Shown here: positions 6,559 to 14,130 of the stretch, piece after piece | How positions within the stretch are numbered: position 1 is the stretch's first letter | How the letters are laid out: each line of letters starts with the position of its first letter | From: an uncultured Gammaproteobacteria bacterium | GTDB taxonomy: Bacteria; Pseudomonadota; Gammaproteobacteria; UBA9214 | Direction of reading: 5' to 3' | Assembly: GCA_905480065.1 (NCBI GenBank) | Contig: CAJQOV010000202.1 | Coordinates: 1 to 17,583, forward strand | DNA length: 17,583 bases | Translations under genes and position numbers: made by a program | Notes under the pieces: model-generated | What the model was told of the DNA's origin: nothing | Databases searched by the model: none | Seen by the model: only the letters and a program-made list of their open reading frames with translations

Positions 6559-8586
6559 TCATTGGCTCACGTTCCCCGCGTACAGGAAGCAACGCACCGG
6601 GTGTAGTTCGGTCCCGAAAGCAGGCGGGTAGGTTTGACGGCACTGCGGCATGGCCTGTGCACAGCGCGGATGGAAATGGCAGCCAGCCGGCGGATTGGCC
6701 GGTGACGGCAGATCACCGGTGAGGCGGATGATCTCGCGTCCGGAATCGACGTCGATCTGTGGCACCGCCGATAGCAGCGCGCGGGTATAGGGATGCTGCG
6801 GGTTTTCCAGGATTTCGCCGACCGGCCCTTCCTCGACGATGCGGCCCAGGTACATGACGGCGACGCGGTCGGCCAGATAGGACACCACGGAAAGATTGTG
6901 CGTGATGAACAGGTAGGACAGGCCCAGCGTGTTCTGCAATTGTTTCAGCAGATTGAGGATCTGCGCCTGCACGGAGACATCCAGCGCGCTGGTGGGTTCA
7001 TCACAGATCACCAGTTGCGGATCCACCGCGAGTGCGCGCGCGATGCAGATGCGCTGGCGCTGGCCGCCGGAAAACTCGTGCGGGTAACGCTGTACGATAT
7101 CGGCCGACAGGCCTACCTGTGCAAACAGCTGTTCCACCCTGCTACGGCGTTGCTCACGCGTGCCGCCGATGCCCTGCGCGATCATGCCCTCCTCGACGAT
7201 GTCGCCGACCATCATGCGCGGGTTCATCGAGGAATACGGATCCTGGAAGATGAACTGGAATTTTGCGCGCAGGCGGCGCAGCTCGCTGCCGGACAGGCGG
7301 GTAAGTTCTGTAGCGCCGAACTGTACACTGCCGGCGGTCGGGCGGATCAGTTGCAGGATGCCCTTGCCCACCGTGGTCTTGCCACAGCCGGATTCGCCGA
7401 CCAGCGCCAGCGTGCTGCCGCGCGGGATTTGCAGTGAAATCCCGTCCACGGCATAGACGTGGCCGGCGACGCGCCGGAACACGCCACGGTGGATCGGGAA
7501 ATGCACCTTGAGATCGTCGACCTGCAATAACGCCTTGCCATCCTGCTGGTTCACGAACGGTGCCGGTATCGGGAGCAGCGCTTCCCGCAACGGCGGCATC
7601 CCGGGATGGTCGGCCTCGCGGTGACAGCGTGCATGCCCCCCGTTCGCGACCGTGTTCCAGGCCGGCACATGATCACGGCAATAGTCCCAGCCGGCCTCGC
7701 AGCGATCGACAAAGCGACAGCCGGTAAAGACAACGTTCAGCGGCGGCACGGTACCGGGAATGGTGGCCAGTGCCTGTTCCCGCTTGCGCACATCGGGCAG
7801 GGATTCAAACAGCTTGCGGCTGTAGGGGTGGCGCGGGTCGCGGAAGAAATTCTCCCGGTCGGCCTCTTCGACCAGTTGCCCGGCATACATCACGGCCACC
7901 CGGTCCGCCATGCCGGCGACAATACCGAGATCATGGGTAATCAGCAGGATTGCCATACCGGTGTCCTGCTGCAGTTTTTGCAATAACTCGAGTACCTGTG
8001 CCTGGATAGTGACATCCAGCGCAGTGGTCGGCTCATCGGCAATCAGCAGGTCCGGTTCACCGGCGAGTGCAATGGCAATCATGATGCGTTGCTTCATACC
8101 CCCCGAGAGTTGATGCGGATACTCGCCCTTGCGGCGGCGTGCATCGGGGATGCCGACGGCATCGAGCAATTCCAGTACCCGGTCCGCGGCAACGCGTCCT
8201 TTCATCGCATGATGCTGGCGCAGCACTTCGGCAATCTGGTCGCCGACCGTCAGCACCGGATTGAGCGAGGTCATCGGTTCCTGAAAGATCATGGCGATGC
8301 GCCGGCCACGCACCCGGCGCATGCCGGATTCCGGCAAGGCGGTAATGTCCTCGTCACCCAGCCACACGCGGCCGCCCGTGATGCGGCCGATCGGTTGCGG
8401 CAGCAGGCGCAGGATGGCCAGCGCCGTCATGGATTTTCCGCAACCGGATTCGCCGAGCAGCGCAAAGGTCTCGCCCGGCCGGATGCTGAAGCTGACCTCA
8501 TCCACCGGGCGGATGGCGCGACTGCCCTGGCCCAGCTGTACGCTGATATTTTCGACTCGCAGCAAGGGAGGTTTCATGTCGTTCAT
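6559..8586 (-). CDS. Peptide-type ABC importer, double ATPase subunit (OppD-OppF fusion)
   Basis: A 675-aa protein with two complete ABC ATPases, powering import through the two permeases encoded just upstream. First half: Walker A GESGCGKS (45-52), signature LSGGM (160-164), Walker B LLIADE (180-185), switch His218. Second half: Walker A GESGCGKT (397-404), signature FSGGQ (505-509), Walker B LVICDE (525-530), switch His563. Each half ends in the oligopeptide/dipeptide C-terminal domain with four cysteines spaced C-x5-C-x6-C-x16/17-C (290, 296, 303, 321 and 636, 642, 649, 666), the arrangement that binds a [4Fe-4S] cluster in some Opp/Dpp ATPases. The fused form resembles YejF/GsiA-type proteins but is longer than YejF. 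It starts 3 bp after the permease stop; an in-frame ATG three codons later is an alternative start. Substrate is unknown; peptides are the best guess. Confidence 0.95.
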   Translation of the reverse strand: MNDMKPPLLRVENISVQLGQGSRAIRPVDEVSFSIRPGETFALLGESGCGKSMTALAILRLLPQPIGRITGGRVWLGDEDITALPESGMRRVRGRRIAMIFQEPMTSLNPVLTVGDQIAEVLRQHHAMKGRVAADRVLELLDAVGIPDARRRKGEYPHQLSGGMKQRIMIAIALAGEPDLLIADEPTTALDVTIQAQVLELLQKLQQDTGMAILLITHDLGIVAGMADRVAVMYAGQLVEEADRENFFRDPRHPYSRKLFESLPDVRKREQALATIPGTVPPLNVVFTGCRFVDRCEAGWDYCRDHVPAWNTVANGGHARCHREADHPGMPPLREALLPIPAPFVNQQDGKALLQVDDLKVHFPIHRGVFRRVAGHVYAVDGISLQIPRGSTLALVGESGCGKTTVGKGILQLIRPTAGSVQFGATELTRLSGSELRRLRAKFQFIFQDPYSSMNPRMMVGDIVEEGMIAQGIGGTREQRRSRVEQLFAQVGLSADIVQRYPHEFSGGQRQRICIARALAVDPQLVICDEPTSALDVSVQAQILNLLKQLQNTLGLSYLFITHNLSVVSYLADRVAVMYLGRIVEEGPVGEILENPQHPYTRALLSAVPQIDVDSGREIIRLTGDLPSPANPPAGCHFHPRCAQAMPQCRQTYPPAFGTELHPVRCFLYAGNVSQ

Positions 8587-8589
8587 GGA

Positions 8590-9999
8590 TCAGCGTGCCC
8601 GGGTGCGTGGATCGAAGGCATCACGCACCGCGTCGGAGAAAAGATTGGCTGCCAGCACCAGGGTAAACATAAACAGGAACGCGGACAGCAGCGACCACCA
8701 CACCACCGGTTCGCGCGCCATTTCCAGCCGTGCGCCGTTGATCATGTTACCCCAGCTGTTCATGGTCGGGTCCACGCCGACACCGACATAGGACAGCACC
8801 GCCTCGGCCAGCACCAGTCCGCTGAAATCCAGCACCACGGTAATCAGCACGATGTGCATGACGTTGGGCAGGATGTGGCGCGTGATGATCCGCGCATGGG
8901 ATACCCCGAATGAAACCGCCGCCTGGATGTATTCGGATTCACGCAGCTTCATCGATTCTCCGCGCAGCAGCCGGCACAGGCCGGTCCAGCTGGTCACCCC
9001 GAGGATGATACACAGGAACAGCAGGCGGATATCGGCGCGTTCCACCGTGGTCTCGAACAGCTCCGGGTGGTTGTTGATATAGACCTGCAGCATCAGGATG
9101 GCGGCCGCGATCAGCAACACGTGGGGAATGGAATTGAGCGTGGTGTAGATGTACTGCACCACGTCATCGATCCAGCCGCGTGCGTAACCGGCGATAATGC
9201 CCATGAAGATGGCGAAGGGCAGCATGACCAGCGTGGTCAGGGTGCCGATCAGCAGACCGGTGCGGATACTCTTCAGTGACAGGTAGAACACATCCTTGCC
9301 CACCTTGTCGGTACCCAGCACGTGATAAACCGTGGCCAGGTGCATGGCCAGCAGGATGCACAGGACCAGCAGTGACAGGGTCGCCAGGATCGTACGCCAG
9401 GGCATCTGGGTCTGGCCGCTTGCAATCTTTCGCAGCATGACAGCGGTCGTGGTACCGCCGCGGCGTGCCAGCAGGGCTGCGGTGAGCAGCAGCAACAGGG
9501 CGCCGATCAGTATGGTTTCCGCCACGGCCTGCAGGCTGCGCTGCAGGATATCCTGCGAACGATCGAGCCCGCTGCCCTGCAGGTGACTGCCGCCGTAGCG
9601 CAACGCCGGGTAGGCGCGTAGCGTGCTGCCGTCATCCTGTTCGATCGTTTCCCGGGCGTAGAGATGCGTGGCAAACGGAGCGGAGTAGGTCTTTTCCTCC
9701 TGGGTGCGTAACGGTCCGGCCAGGACATCCAGTACGCTCAGTACCTCGACCGCGTAGTGCGTATCCGTGCCGTTACCGGCATCCTTCAGTGGGGCGCGGA
9801 AATGCATGGAATCGAGCAGGCCGGTCAGCACAAAGGCAAGCAACACCATGCTGCAGGCGGCCGCAATGCGGCCCTGCACTACCCGCGCCCATGGCTCGCG
9901 CAGATGCGGCTTGCTGCGAGCATAGAAAGCGAACGCCAGTACCAGCAGGGTCAGCAGGAAAATCAGCGTGTCGGTCCACAGCAGTACCGGCTTGATCAT
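8590..9999 (-). CDS. Peptide-type ABC importer permease (OppC-like) with extra N-terminal membrane/periplasmic module
   Basis: A 469-aa permease, about 150-170 residues longer than usual OppC/DppC proteins. The C-terminal core (about 225-469) is typical: HVLGTDKVGKDVF (226-238), the ATPase-coupling EAA-type loop ESEYIQAAVSFGVSHARII (354-372) and the closing AFDPRTRAR. In front of it is an added module with hydrophobic segments at about 10-27, 46-62, 162-178 and 205-224, and a hydrophilic stretch at about 63-155 that probably lies in the periplasm. The last of these segments takes the place of OppC's usual first membrane helix. The start ATG overlaps the OppB-like stop (ATGA at 9996-9999), and the ATPase gene follows after 3 bp. 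The module matches nothing I can name. It may contact the membrane-tethered binding protein encoded in the same operon (inference). Confidence 0.93.
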   Translation of the reverse strand: MIKPVLLWTDTLIFLLTLLVLAFAFYARSKPHLREPWARVVQGRIAAACSMVLLAFVLTGLLDSMHFRAPLKDAGNGTDTHYAVEVLSVLDVLAGPLRTQEEKTYSAPFATHLYARETIEQDDGSTLRAYPALRYGGSHLQGSGLDRSQDILQRSLQAVAETILIGALLLLLTAALLARRGGTTTAVMLRKIASGQTQMPWRTILATLSLLVLCILLAMHLATVYHVLGTDKVGKDVFYLSLKSIRTGLLIGTLTTLVMLPFAIFMGIIAGYARGWIDDVVQYIYTTLNSIPHVLLIAAAILMLQVYINNHPELFETTVERADIRLLFLCIILGVTSWTGLCRLLRGESMKLRESEYIQAAVSFGVSHARIITRHILPNVMHIVLITVVLDFSGLVLAEAVLSYVGVGVDPTMNSWGNMINGARLEMAREPVVWWSLLSAFLFMFTLVLAANLFSDAVRDAFDPRTRAR

Positions 10000-10973
10000 G
10001 ACAGGCGCACCCGCGGATCAACGATGGTATAGGTAATATCCACCAGGATCAGCCCGACGATGTAGAGCACGGAGCCCAGGAACACCATCACGCGCACCAC
10101 GGCGAAATCCTGCTTGTTGATCGCATCGATGGTATAGCTGCCCAGCCCCGGTATGGAAAAAAACGACTCGGTCAGCAGGCTGCCCATGAACAACAGCGGC
10201 AGTACCACCACAACACCGGTCACGATCGGGATCATTGCGTTACGCAGCACGTGGCGGAACATCACCAGCGACTCGGACAGGCCCTTGGCGCGGGCGGTGC
10301 GCACGAAATCCTTGCCAGCCTCTTCCAGGAAGAAGGTACGGTACCAGCGCGAGCCGGAGCCGATGCCGCTGATCACGCCGATCAGCACCGGCAGGATGAT
10401 GAACTTGATGCCATCGAAGCCACCGGCATAGCCCGAAATAGGCATCAACCGGAACAGCTTGGCCAGCAGGAACTGCCCGCCAATGATGTAAAACATGCCG
10501 GATATCGACATCAGGATCACGCACAGGATAACGCCGGACACATCCACGTAGGTGCCACGGAAAAAGGCCATCAGCATGGCGAAGCTGATATTGGCGAGCA
10601 GGCCGACCAGCAGCGCGGGGATGGCAATCGCCAGGCTGGGTAGCATGCGCTGGCTGATGTCGTAGCTGATATCGCGCCCGTCGTCGGAAAACCCGAAATC
10701 AAATGCGAACAGCTTGACCGATTTCTCGAAGAAGATGGTATCGGTGAGCTGGCTGACCCCGTCTGCGGCGCTGTTCAACAGCAAGGGTTTGTCATAGCCA
10801 TGATCGACCTTCCATTTCTCGATGGCTTCTGCCGTGACATGTTTCATGCCGAGGTGCAGGCGGGCCATGTCATCCGGAGAATTGACCACGAAAAACAGGT
10901 AAAAGGTCAGCACATTCACACCGATCAGGATCGGGATCGCGTAGGCGACGCGGCGGACGATGTAGGCAAACAT
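9996..10973 (-). CDS. Peptide-type ABC importer permease (OppB-like)
   Basis: A 325-aa permease of the OppB/DppB/YejB class, which forms half of the transmembrane channel. The first helix (about 10-30) opens as usual with MFAYIVRRVAYAIPILIGVN. A hydrophilic periplasmic loop (about 31-108) follows, then five more membrane segments. The ATPase-coupling loop is DFVRTARAKGLSESLVMFRH (222-241), and the end is IVDPRVRLS. The start at 10971-10973 shares one base with the stop of the binding-protein gene (TGATG), pointing to coupled translation; a longer frame to 11078 only reads back into that gene. Length and helix pattern are normal, in contrast to its enlarged partner permease. Confidence 0.95.
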   Translation of the reverse strand: MFAYIVRRVAYAIPILIGVNVLTFYLFFVVNSPDDMARLHLGMKHVTAEAIEKWKVDHGYDKPLLLNSAADGVSQLTDTIFFEKSVKLFAFDFGFSDDGRDISYDISQRMLPSLAIAIPALLVGLLANISFAMLMAFFRGTYVDVSGVILCVILMSISGMFYIIGGQFLLAKLFRLMPISGYAGGFDGIKFIILPVLIGVISGIGSGSRWYRTFFLEEAGKDFVRTARAKGLSESLVMFRHVLRNAMIPIVTGVVVVLPLLFMGSLLTESFFSIPGLGSYTIDAINKQDFAVVRVMVFLGSVLYIVGLILVDITYTIVDPRVRLS

Positions 10974-13183
10974 CAGTGCGCCCCGGGCACAGCGGTCTGC
11001 CGTTGCCGGCGCCGGTAACCGACCAGGGCCGGCAGAATTACCGCCAGCAACATCAGCACGAACGCATACAGCGGCCACAACACCGGCCGGTTCCAGCTGG
11101 CTTGCAGGCGGGCGCGCAACTCCGGTTCAATGCGCTTGTACTTGAGTCCGTTATTCGCCATCAGGTTGGGCTTGGCATTTTTATACCAGGCATGGTGCAG
11201 GGAAAACTGTTTGGGGAATAACCCCCACACCCAGGGTGCATCCTGCCGGGCGATGGCGGTCATCTGCTCGATCAGGCGCGCCCGTTGCGGCGAATTCTCC
11301 ATGCTCTTGACCTGCTCGAACAGGCGATCGAAGTCCGGGTTCGTGTAGTTCGCGGCATTTTCCCCGTTTTTGCCCACCTTGCTGTTCGGGCCGTAGAGCA
11401 GGAACAGGAAGTTCTCCGGGTCCGGGTAGTCTGCATTCCAGCCCCACTGGAAGATCTGTGCCGTGCCTTTCAGCATCTTGTCCTGGAAGCGATTGTAATC
11501 GGTGGCACGAATCACCAGCTGCAGGTCGAGCTTGGCAAACTGCTTGGTCAGCCAGTCCAGCCGTGCCTTGGCATCCGGCCCCACCGCGGCAGTATCGAAA
11601 TTCAGTACCAGTGGCTTGCCGGTCTCGACGTCACGTCCGTCCGGATAGCCCGCCTCGGCCAGCAGGCGGCGCGCCTCCTCGATGGGCTTGCGCCGTGGTC
11701 CCTGTGGCGTGACGTCATACATTACGCTGTTGATCCCGGCCGCACCCTCCACGTAGCCAAAGATGCCGGGCGGGATCATGCCCTGGGCCGGAATGCCACG
11801 GCCATTAAGGAATATCGAGATATATTCCTCGGTATCGATTGCGATCGAAATGGCCTGGCGCAGCTTGCGCGCGTTTTCGGAGAAGCCACCCACCACCGGG
11901 TCGAGCATGTTGAATCCGGTATAGGAAATGGAGGTCGCCACGGCAGTGTTCAGCTGGATGCCCTGTTGCTGCATTGCATCGGTCAGGCTGACTTCCCCGC
12001 CGGCACCGATGCTGATGGCCTGGTCGAAGCTGTCAGAGGTGATTCCCGAGGAGTCATAGTAACCCTGCAGGAATTTGTTCCAGTACGGGATATCCTCTTT
12101 CTCGAGACTGAACACGATACGGTCGATGAACGGCAGCGGCTTGCCGGCGTCATCCAGCAGGCCCGCGGCGCGGTCCGACGGTTCACCCTGCTGCGGATAA
12201 TTCTCGCCGTGGAAATTCGGGTTGCGTTCCATCACCATCTGCCGGTTCGGGTTATTGATGGTCAGCATGTACGGGCCTGTTCCCACCGGGTACCAGTCGA
12301 GAGTGATGTTGCGTTCCGACATGCCGGCCTGTGCATAAAAGGCATCGACCTCCGCGGGTACCGGCGCAAAAAACGGCATCGCCAGCCAGTACAGTAACTG
12401 CGGGTACTTGCCGTGGATGCGGATGCGGTAGCTGTATCGATCCAGTTCCTGCACGCCTTCGAGTGGGTAACCGCTCAGGTCCAGGTACACACCCTGCCCC
12501 TGTTCTGCGGCCAGTTTCACCCAGGCCTGCTCCAGCGTGGCGGCATAATCTTCCAGGCCCGCAATATACTCGCTCATCAACCCGAAAATGGGCGAATGCA
12601 GCTTCGGGTGTGCCAGGCGCTTGATCTGGTAAACATAGTCGGCGGCCACCAGTTCACGCGAACCGGTCGCGCTGAAATCGCCGAGGGTATGAATACCGTC
12701 AAGGTCGGCGGCGGTCAAATGCCCGTACAACAGGTTTCCCTGTGCATCGCGGGCAAACGCCGGGTGTGGTTGATAGTGGATGCCAGGCAGGATGTGAATG
12801 TCGTATTCACTGAAGGCAATCTGCCCGGTGGGGGTATCCTCCGGCAGTGAGTTGCCCTGCTCATCCAGGTAGCGAGCCTGTGGCACGGCAGTGGCTGTCA
12901 GCGGGATCAGCTCGTAGGGACGCTTGAGATAGTGATATTGCAGTGGCGGTTCGTAGATCTGGCCGGTAAACAGCACCTCGTTGGAGCTGTAGGATTGTGC
13001 CGGATCCAGGTGATTGGGGCGCTCACTGAACGAGGCATAGTAAATATTCCTGGCGGCATCTGCGGCGGAATACGGTCGATTCCAGGGCTGGCCGTCGCAG
13101 GCGGCAAGTGCCAGCAGCAGACCACACAGCAGCGCAAGTCTGGTTTGCCACTGGTGCTTGTTGTGTGATCGGTCAGGCTGCAT
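10973..13183 (-). CDS. ABC importer substrate-binding lipoprotein (family 5) with C-terminal membrane anchor
   Basis: A 736-aa solute-binding protein of the peptide/nickel (SBP family 5) class, long for the family (usually about 500-600 aa). The N terminus has a lipoprotein signal: basic residues, a hydrophobic core (about 15-28) and the lipobox LAAC with Cys29. Asp30 at position +2 is the E. coli signal for keeping a lipoprotein in the inner membrane. The family's opening signature appears as RPNHLDPAQSYSSNE and GQIYEPPLQY, and GTGPYML and EMFNRNPN-like segments follow in mid-protein. The C terminus adds a hydrophobic helix (about 703-722) followed by YRRRQRQ, a second anchor. This is the first gene of the importer operon. 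The ATG at 13181-13183 has no Shine-Dalgarno sequence and lies only 8 nt from a TATAAT; the next in-frame Met falls beyond the signal. Substrate not determinable; peptides likely. Confidence 0.93.
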   Translation of the reverse strand: MQPDRSHNKHQWQTRLALLCGLLLALAACDGQPWNRPYSAADAARNIYYASFSERPNHLDPAQSYSSNEVLFTGQIYEPPLQYHYLKRPYELIPLTATAVPQARYLDEQGNSLPEDTPTGQIAFSEYDIHILPGIHYQPHPAFARDAQGNLLYGHLTAADLDGIHTLGDFSATGSRELVAADYVYQIKRLAHPKLHSPIFGLMSEYIAGLEDYAATLEQAWVKLAAEQGQGVYLDLSGYPLEGVQELDRYSYRIRIHGKYPQLLYWLAMPFFAPVPAEVDAFYAQAGMSERNITLDWYPVGTGPYMLTINNPNRQMVMERNPNFHGENYPQQGEPSDRAAGLLDDAGKPLPFIDRIVFSLEKEDIPYWNKFLQGYYDSSGITSDSFDQAISIGAGGEVSLTDAMQQQGIQLNTAVATSISYTGFNMLDPVVGGFSENARKLRQAISIAIDTEEYISIFLNGRGIPAQGMIPPGIFGYVEGAAGINSVMYDVTPQGPRRKPIEEARRLLAEAGYPDGRDVETGKPLVLNFDTAAVGPDAKARLDWLTKQFAKLDLQLVIRATDYNRFQDKMLKGTAQIFQWGWNADYPDPENFLFLLYGPNSKVGKNGENAANYTNPDFDRLFEQVKSMENSPQRARLIEQMTAIARQDAPWVWGLFPKQFSLHHAWYKNAKPNLMANNGLKYKRIEPELRARLQASWNRPVLWPLYAFVLMLLAVILPALVGYRRRQRQTAVPGAH

Positions 13184-13190
13184 GAGCGGC

Positions 13191-13200
13191 TATTATAATG
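13191..13200. promoter_or_regulatory. Palindromic -10-like sequence shared by the ABC importer and fabI
   Basis: The palindrome ATTATAAT (13192-13199) gives TATAAT on both strands. Leftward it would start transcription about at the importer's ATG, making a nearly leaderless mRNA. Rightward it would give fabI a leader of about 130 nt. Neither direction has a recognisable -35 at 16-18 bp, so this is only a candidate. Confidence 0.35.
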
Positions 13201-13281
13201 AGCGAAGCATCCGGATTCATGCTTTTCCGGCTCTTCAACTGAACAGGGTTTTCCGGTAACGTAGCGGCCTTCATTCCTAGT

Positions 13282-13311
13282 TCCGGGCATCCGCCCATGC
13301 GCAGTCCCGGA
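13282..13311 (+). promoter_or_regulatory. Stem-loop in the fabI leader
   Basis: TCCGGG (13282-13287) pairs with CCCGGA (13306-13311), with a nested GCAT/ATGC inside the loop. The structure lies 13 nt before the fabI ribosome binding site. It has no T-run and so is not a terminator of the usual type. It may be incidental. Confidence 0.25.
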
Positions 13312-13324
13312 CCACCATCACTGC

Positions 13325-13328
13325 AGGA
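13325..13328 (+). promoter_or_regulatory. Ribosome binding site deciding the fabI start
   Basis: AGGA lies 7 nt before the ATG at 13336. It supports this start over the in-frame ATG at 13297, which would add 13 residues (rich in Pro and Ser) before the family's usual MGFL opening. Confidence 0.7.
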
Positions 13329-13335
13329 TACAGAT

Positions 13336-14130
13336 ATGGGATTCTTGAACGGTAAACGTGCATTGATAGTCGGCCTGGCGAGCAACCGCTCAATCGCCTG
13401 GGGTATCGCACAGGCCATGCGCCGTGAGGGTGCGGAGCTGGCATTCAGCTACCCGAACGAAAAAATGGGTGAGCGGGTCACCAAGATGGCAAAGGAATGC
13501 GGTTCCGATATCGTACTGCCGTGCGATGTGAGCAGTGACGAACAGATTGCGGCGTTGTTCGATGGACTCGCCAAGCGCTGGGACGGGCTCGACATCATCG
13601 TACACTCGGTGGCATTTGCGCCAGCGGAGCAGCTGGCCGGTGATTTTCTGGAATGTGTTACCCGGGAAGGATTTGCCATTGCCCATGATATCAGTGCCTA
13701 CAGCTTTGCGGCGCTGGCCAAGGCCGGGCACCCGCTGATGAAAGGTCGCAATGGATCCTTGCTCACCCTCAGCTACCTGGGTGCGGTAAAGACCATCCCG
13801 AACTACAACGTCATGGGGGTCGCCAAGGCGAGCCTGGAAGCGACGGTACGTTATATGGCCCAGAGCCTGGGCCCGGAAGGAATTCGGGTTAACGGCATTT
13901 CGGCCGGACCAATCCGGACCCTGGCCGCGTCCGGGATCAGCAACTTCCGCAAGCTGCTGGATAACTTTGCCCGCGCTGCGCCATTGCGTCGTAATGTCAC
14001 CATCGAGGATGTCGGCAATGCGGCGGCCTTTCTGTGTTCCGATCTCGCAGCCGGGATTACCGGGGAAATTACCTACGTTGACTGTGGCTACAGTACCATC
14101 GGGATGGCGCCCATCAAACAGGACGATTGA
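13336..14130 (+). CDS. fabI: Enoyl-[acyl-carrier-protein] reductase (NADH)
   Basis: FabI (264 aa; E. coli 262) does the last step of each fatty-acid elongation cycle, reducing trans-2-enoyl-ACP with NADH. The cofactor site GLASNRSIAWG (13-23) is the enoyl-reductase variant of the Rossmann motif. The catalytic pair is Tyr157 and Lys164 in IPNYNVMGVAK, with Tyr147 in LSYLGA, equivalent to E. coli Tyr156, Lys163 and Tyr146. HSVAFAPAEQL (90-100) has Ala93 where E. coli has Gly93, a residue of the triclosan site. The C-terminal half (RVNGISAGPIRTLAA, TGEITYVDCGYS) is standard. The gene is divergent from the ABC importer, and its 3' end overlaps the convergent symporter gene by 17 bp, with no terminator between them. 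Confidence 0.98.
   Translation: MGFLNGKRALIVGLASNRSIAWGIAQAMRREGAELAFSYPNEKMGERVTKMAKECGSDIVLPCDVSSDEQIAALFDGLAKRWDGLDIIVHSVAFAPAEQLAGDFLECVTREGFAIAHDISAYSFAALAKAGHPLMKGRNGSLLTLSYLGAVKTIPNYNVMGVAKASLEATVRYMAQSLGPEGIRVNGISAGPIRTLAASGISNFRKLLDNFARAAPLRRNVTIEDVGNAAAFLCSDLAAGITGEITYVDCGYSTIGMAPIKQDD

Noticed and set aside
6210..6722. 170-codon plus-strand frame across the gap between the aminotransferase and the ABC importer
   Set aside because: Overlaps both neighbours antisense, no ribosome site, no recognisable protein features beyond a chance hydrophobic start.
8089..8913. 274-codon plus-strand frame opposite the ATPase and permease genes
   Set aside because: Spans the junction of two certain minus-strand genes and has the His/Gln-rich content typical of shadows.
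11285..12397. 370-codon plus-strand frame opposite the substrate-binding protein gene
   Set aside because: Shadow frame with no domain or ribosome site; the opposite strand encodes a clear SBP family 5 protein.
6559..13183. The importer as a YejABEF/Npp-type antibiotic-peptide transporter
   Set aside because: The fused ATPase is similar in kind, and I recall such an importer near fabI in Pseudomonas, but the lengths and the extra membrane modules differ from Yej proteins, so I do not assign that name or substrate.
13297..13335. N-terminal extension of FabI from the upstream ATG at 13297
   Set aside because: Adds 13 residues not found in FabI; the ATG at 13336 has a ribosome site and matches the family start.
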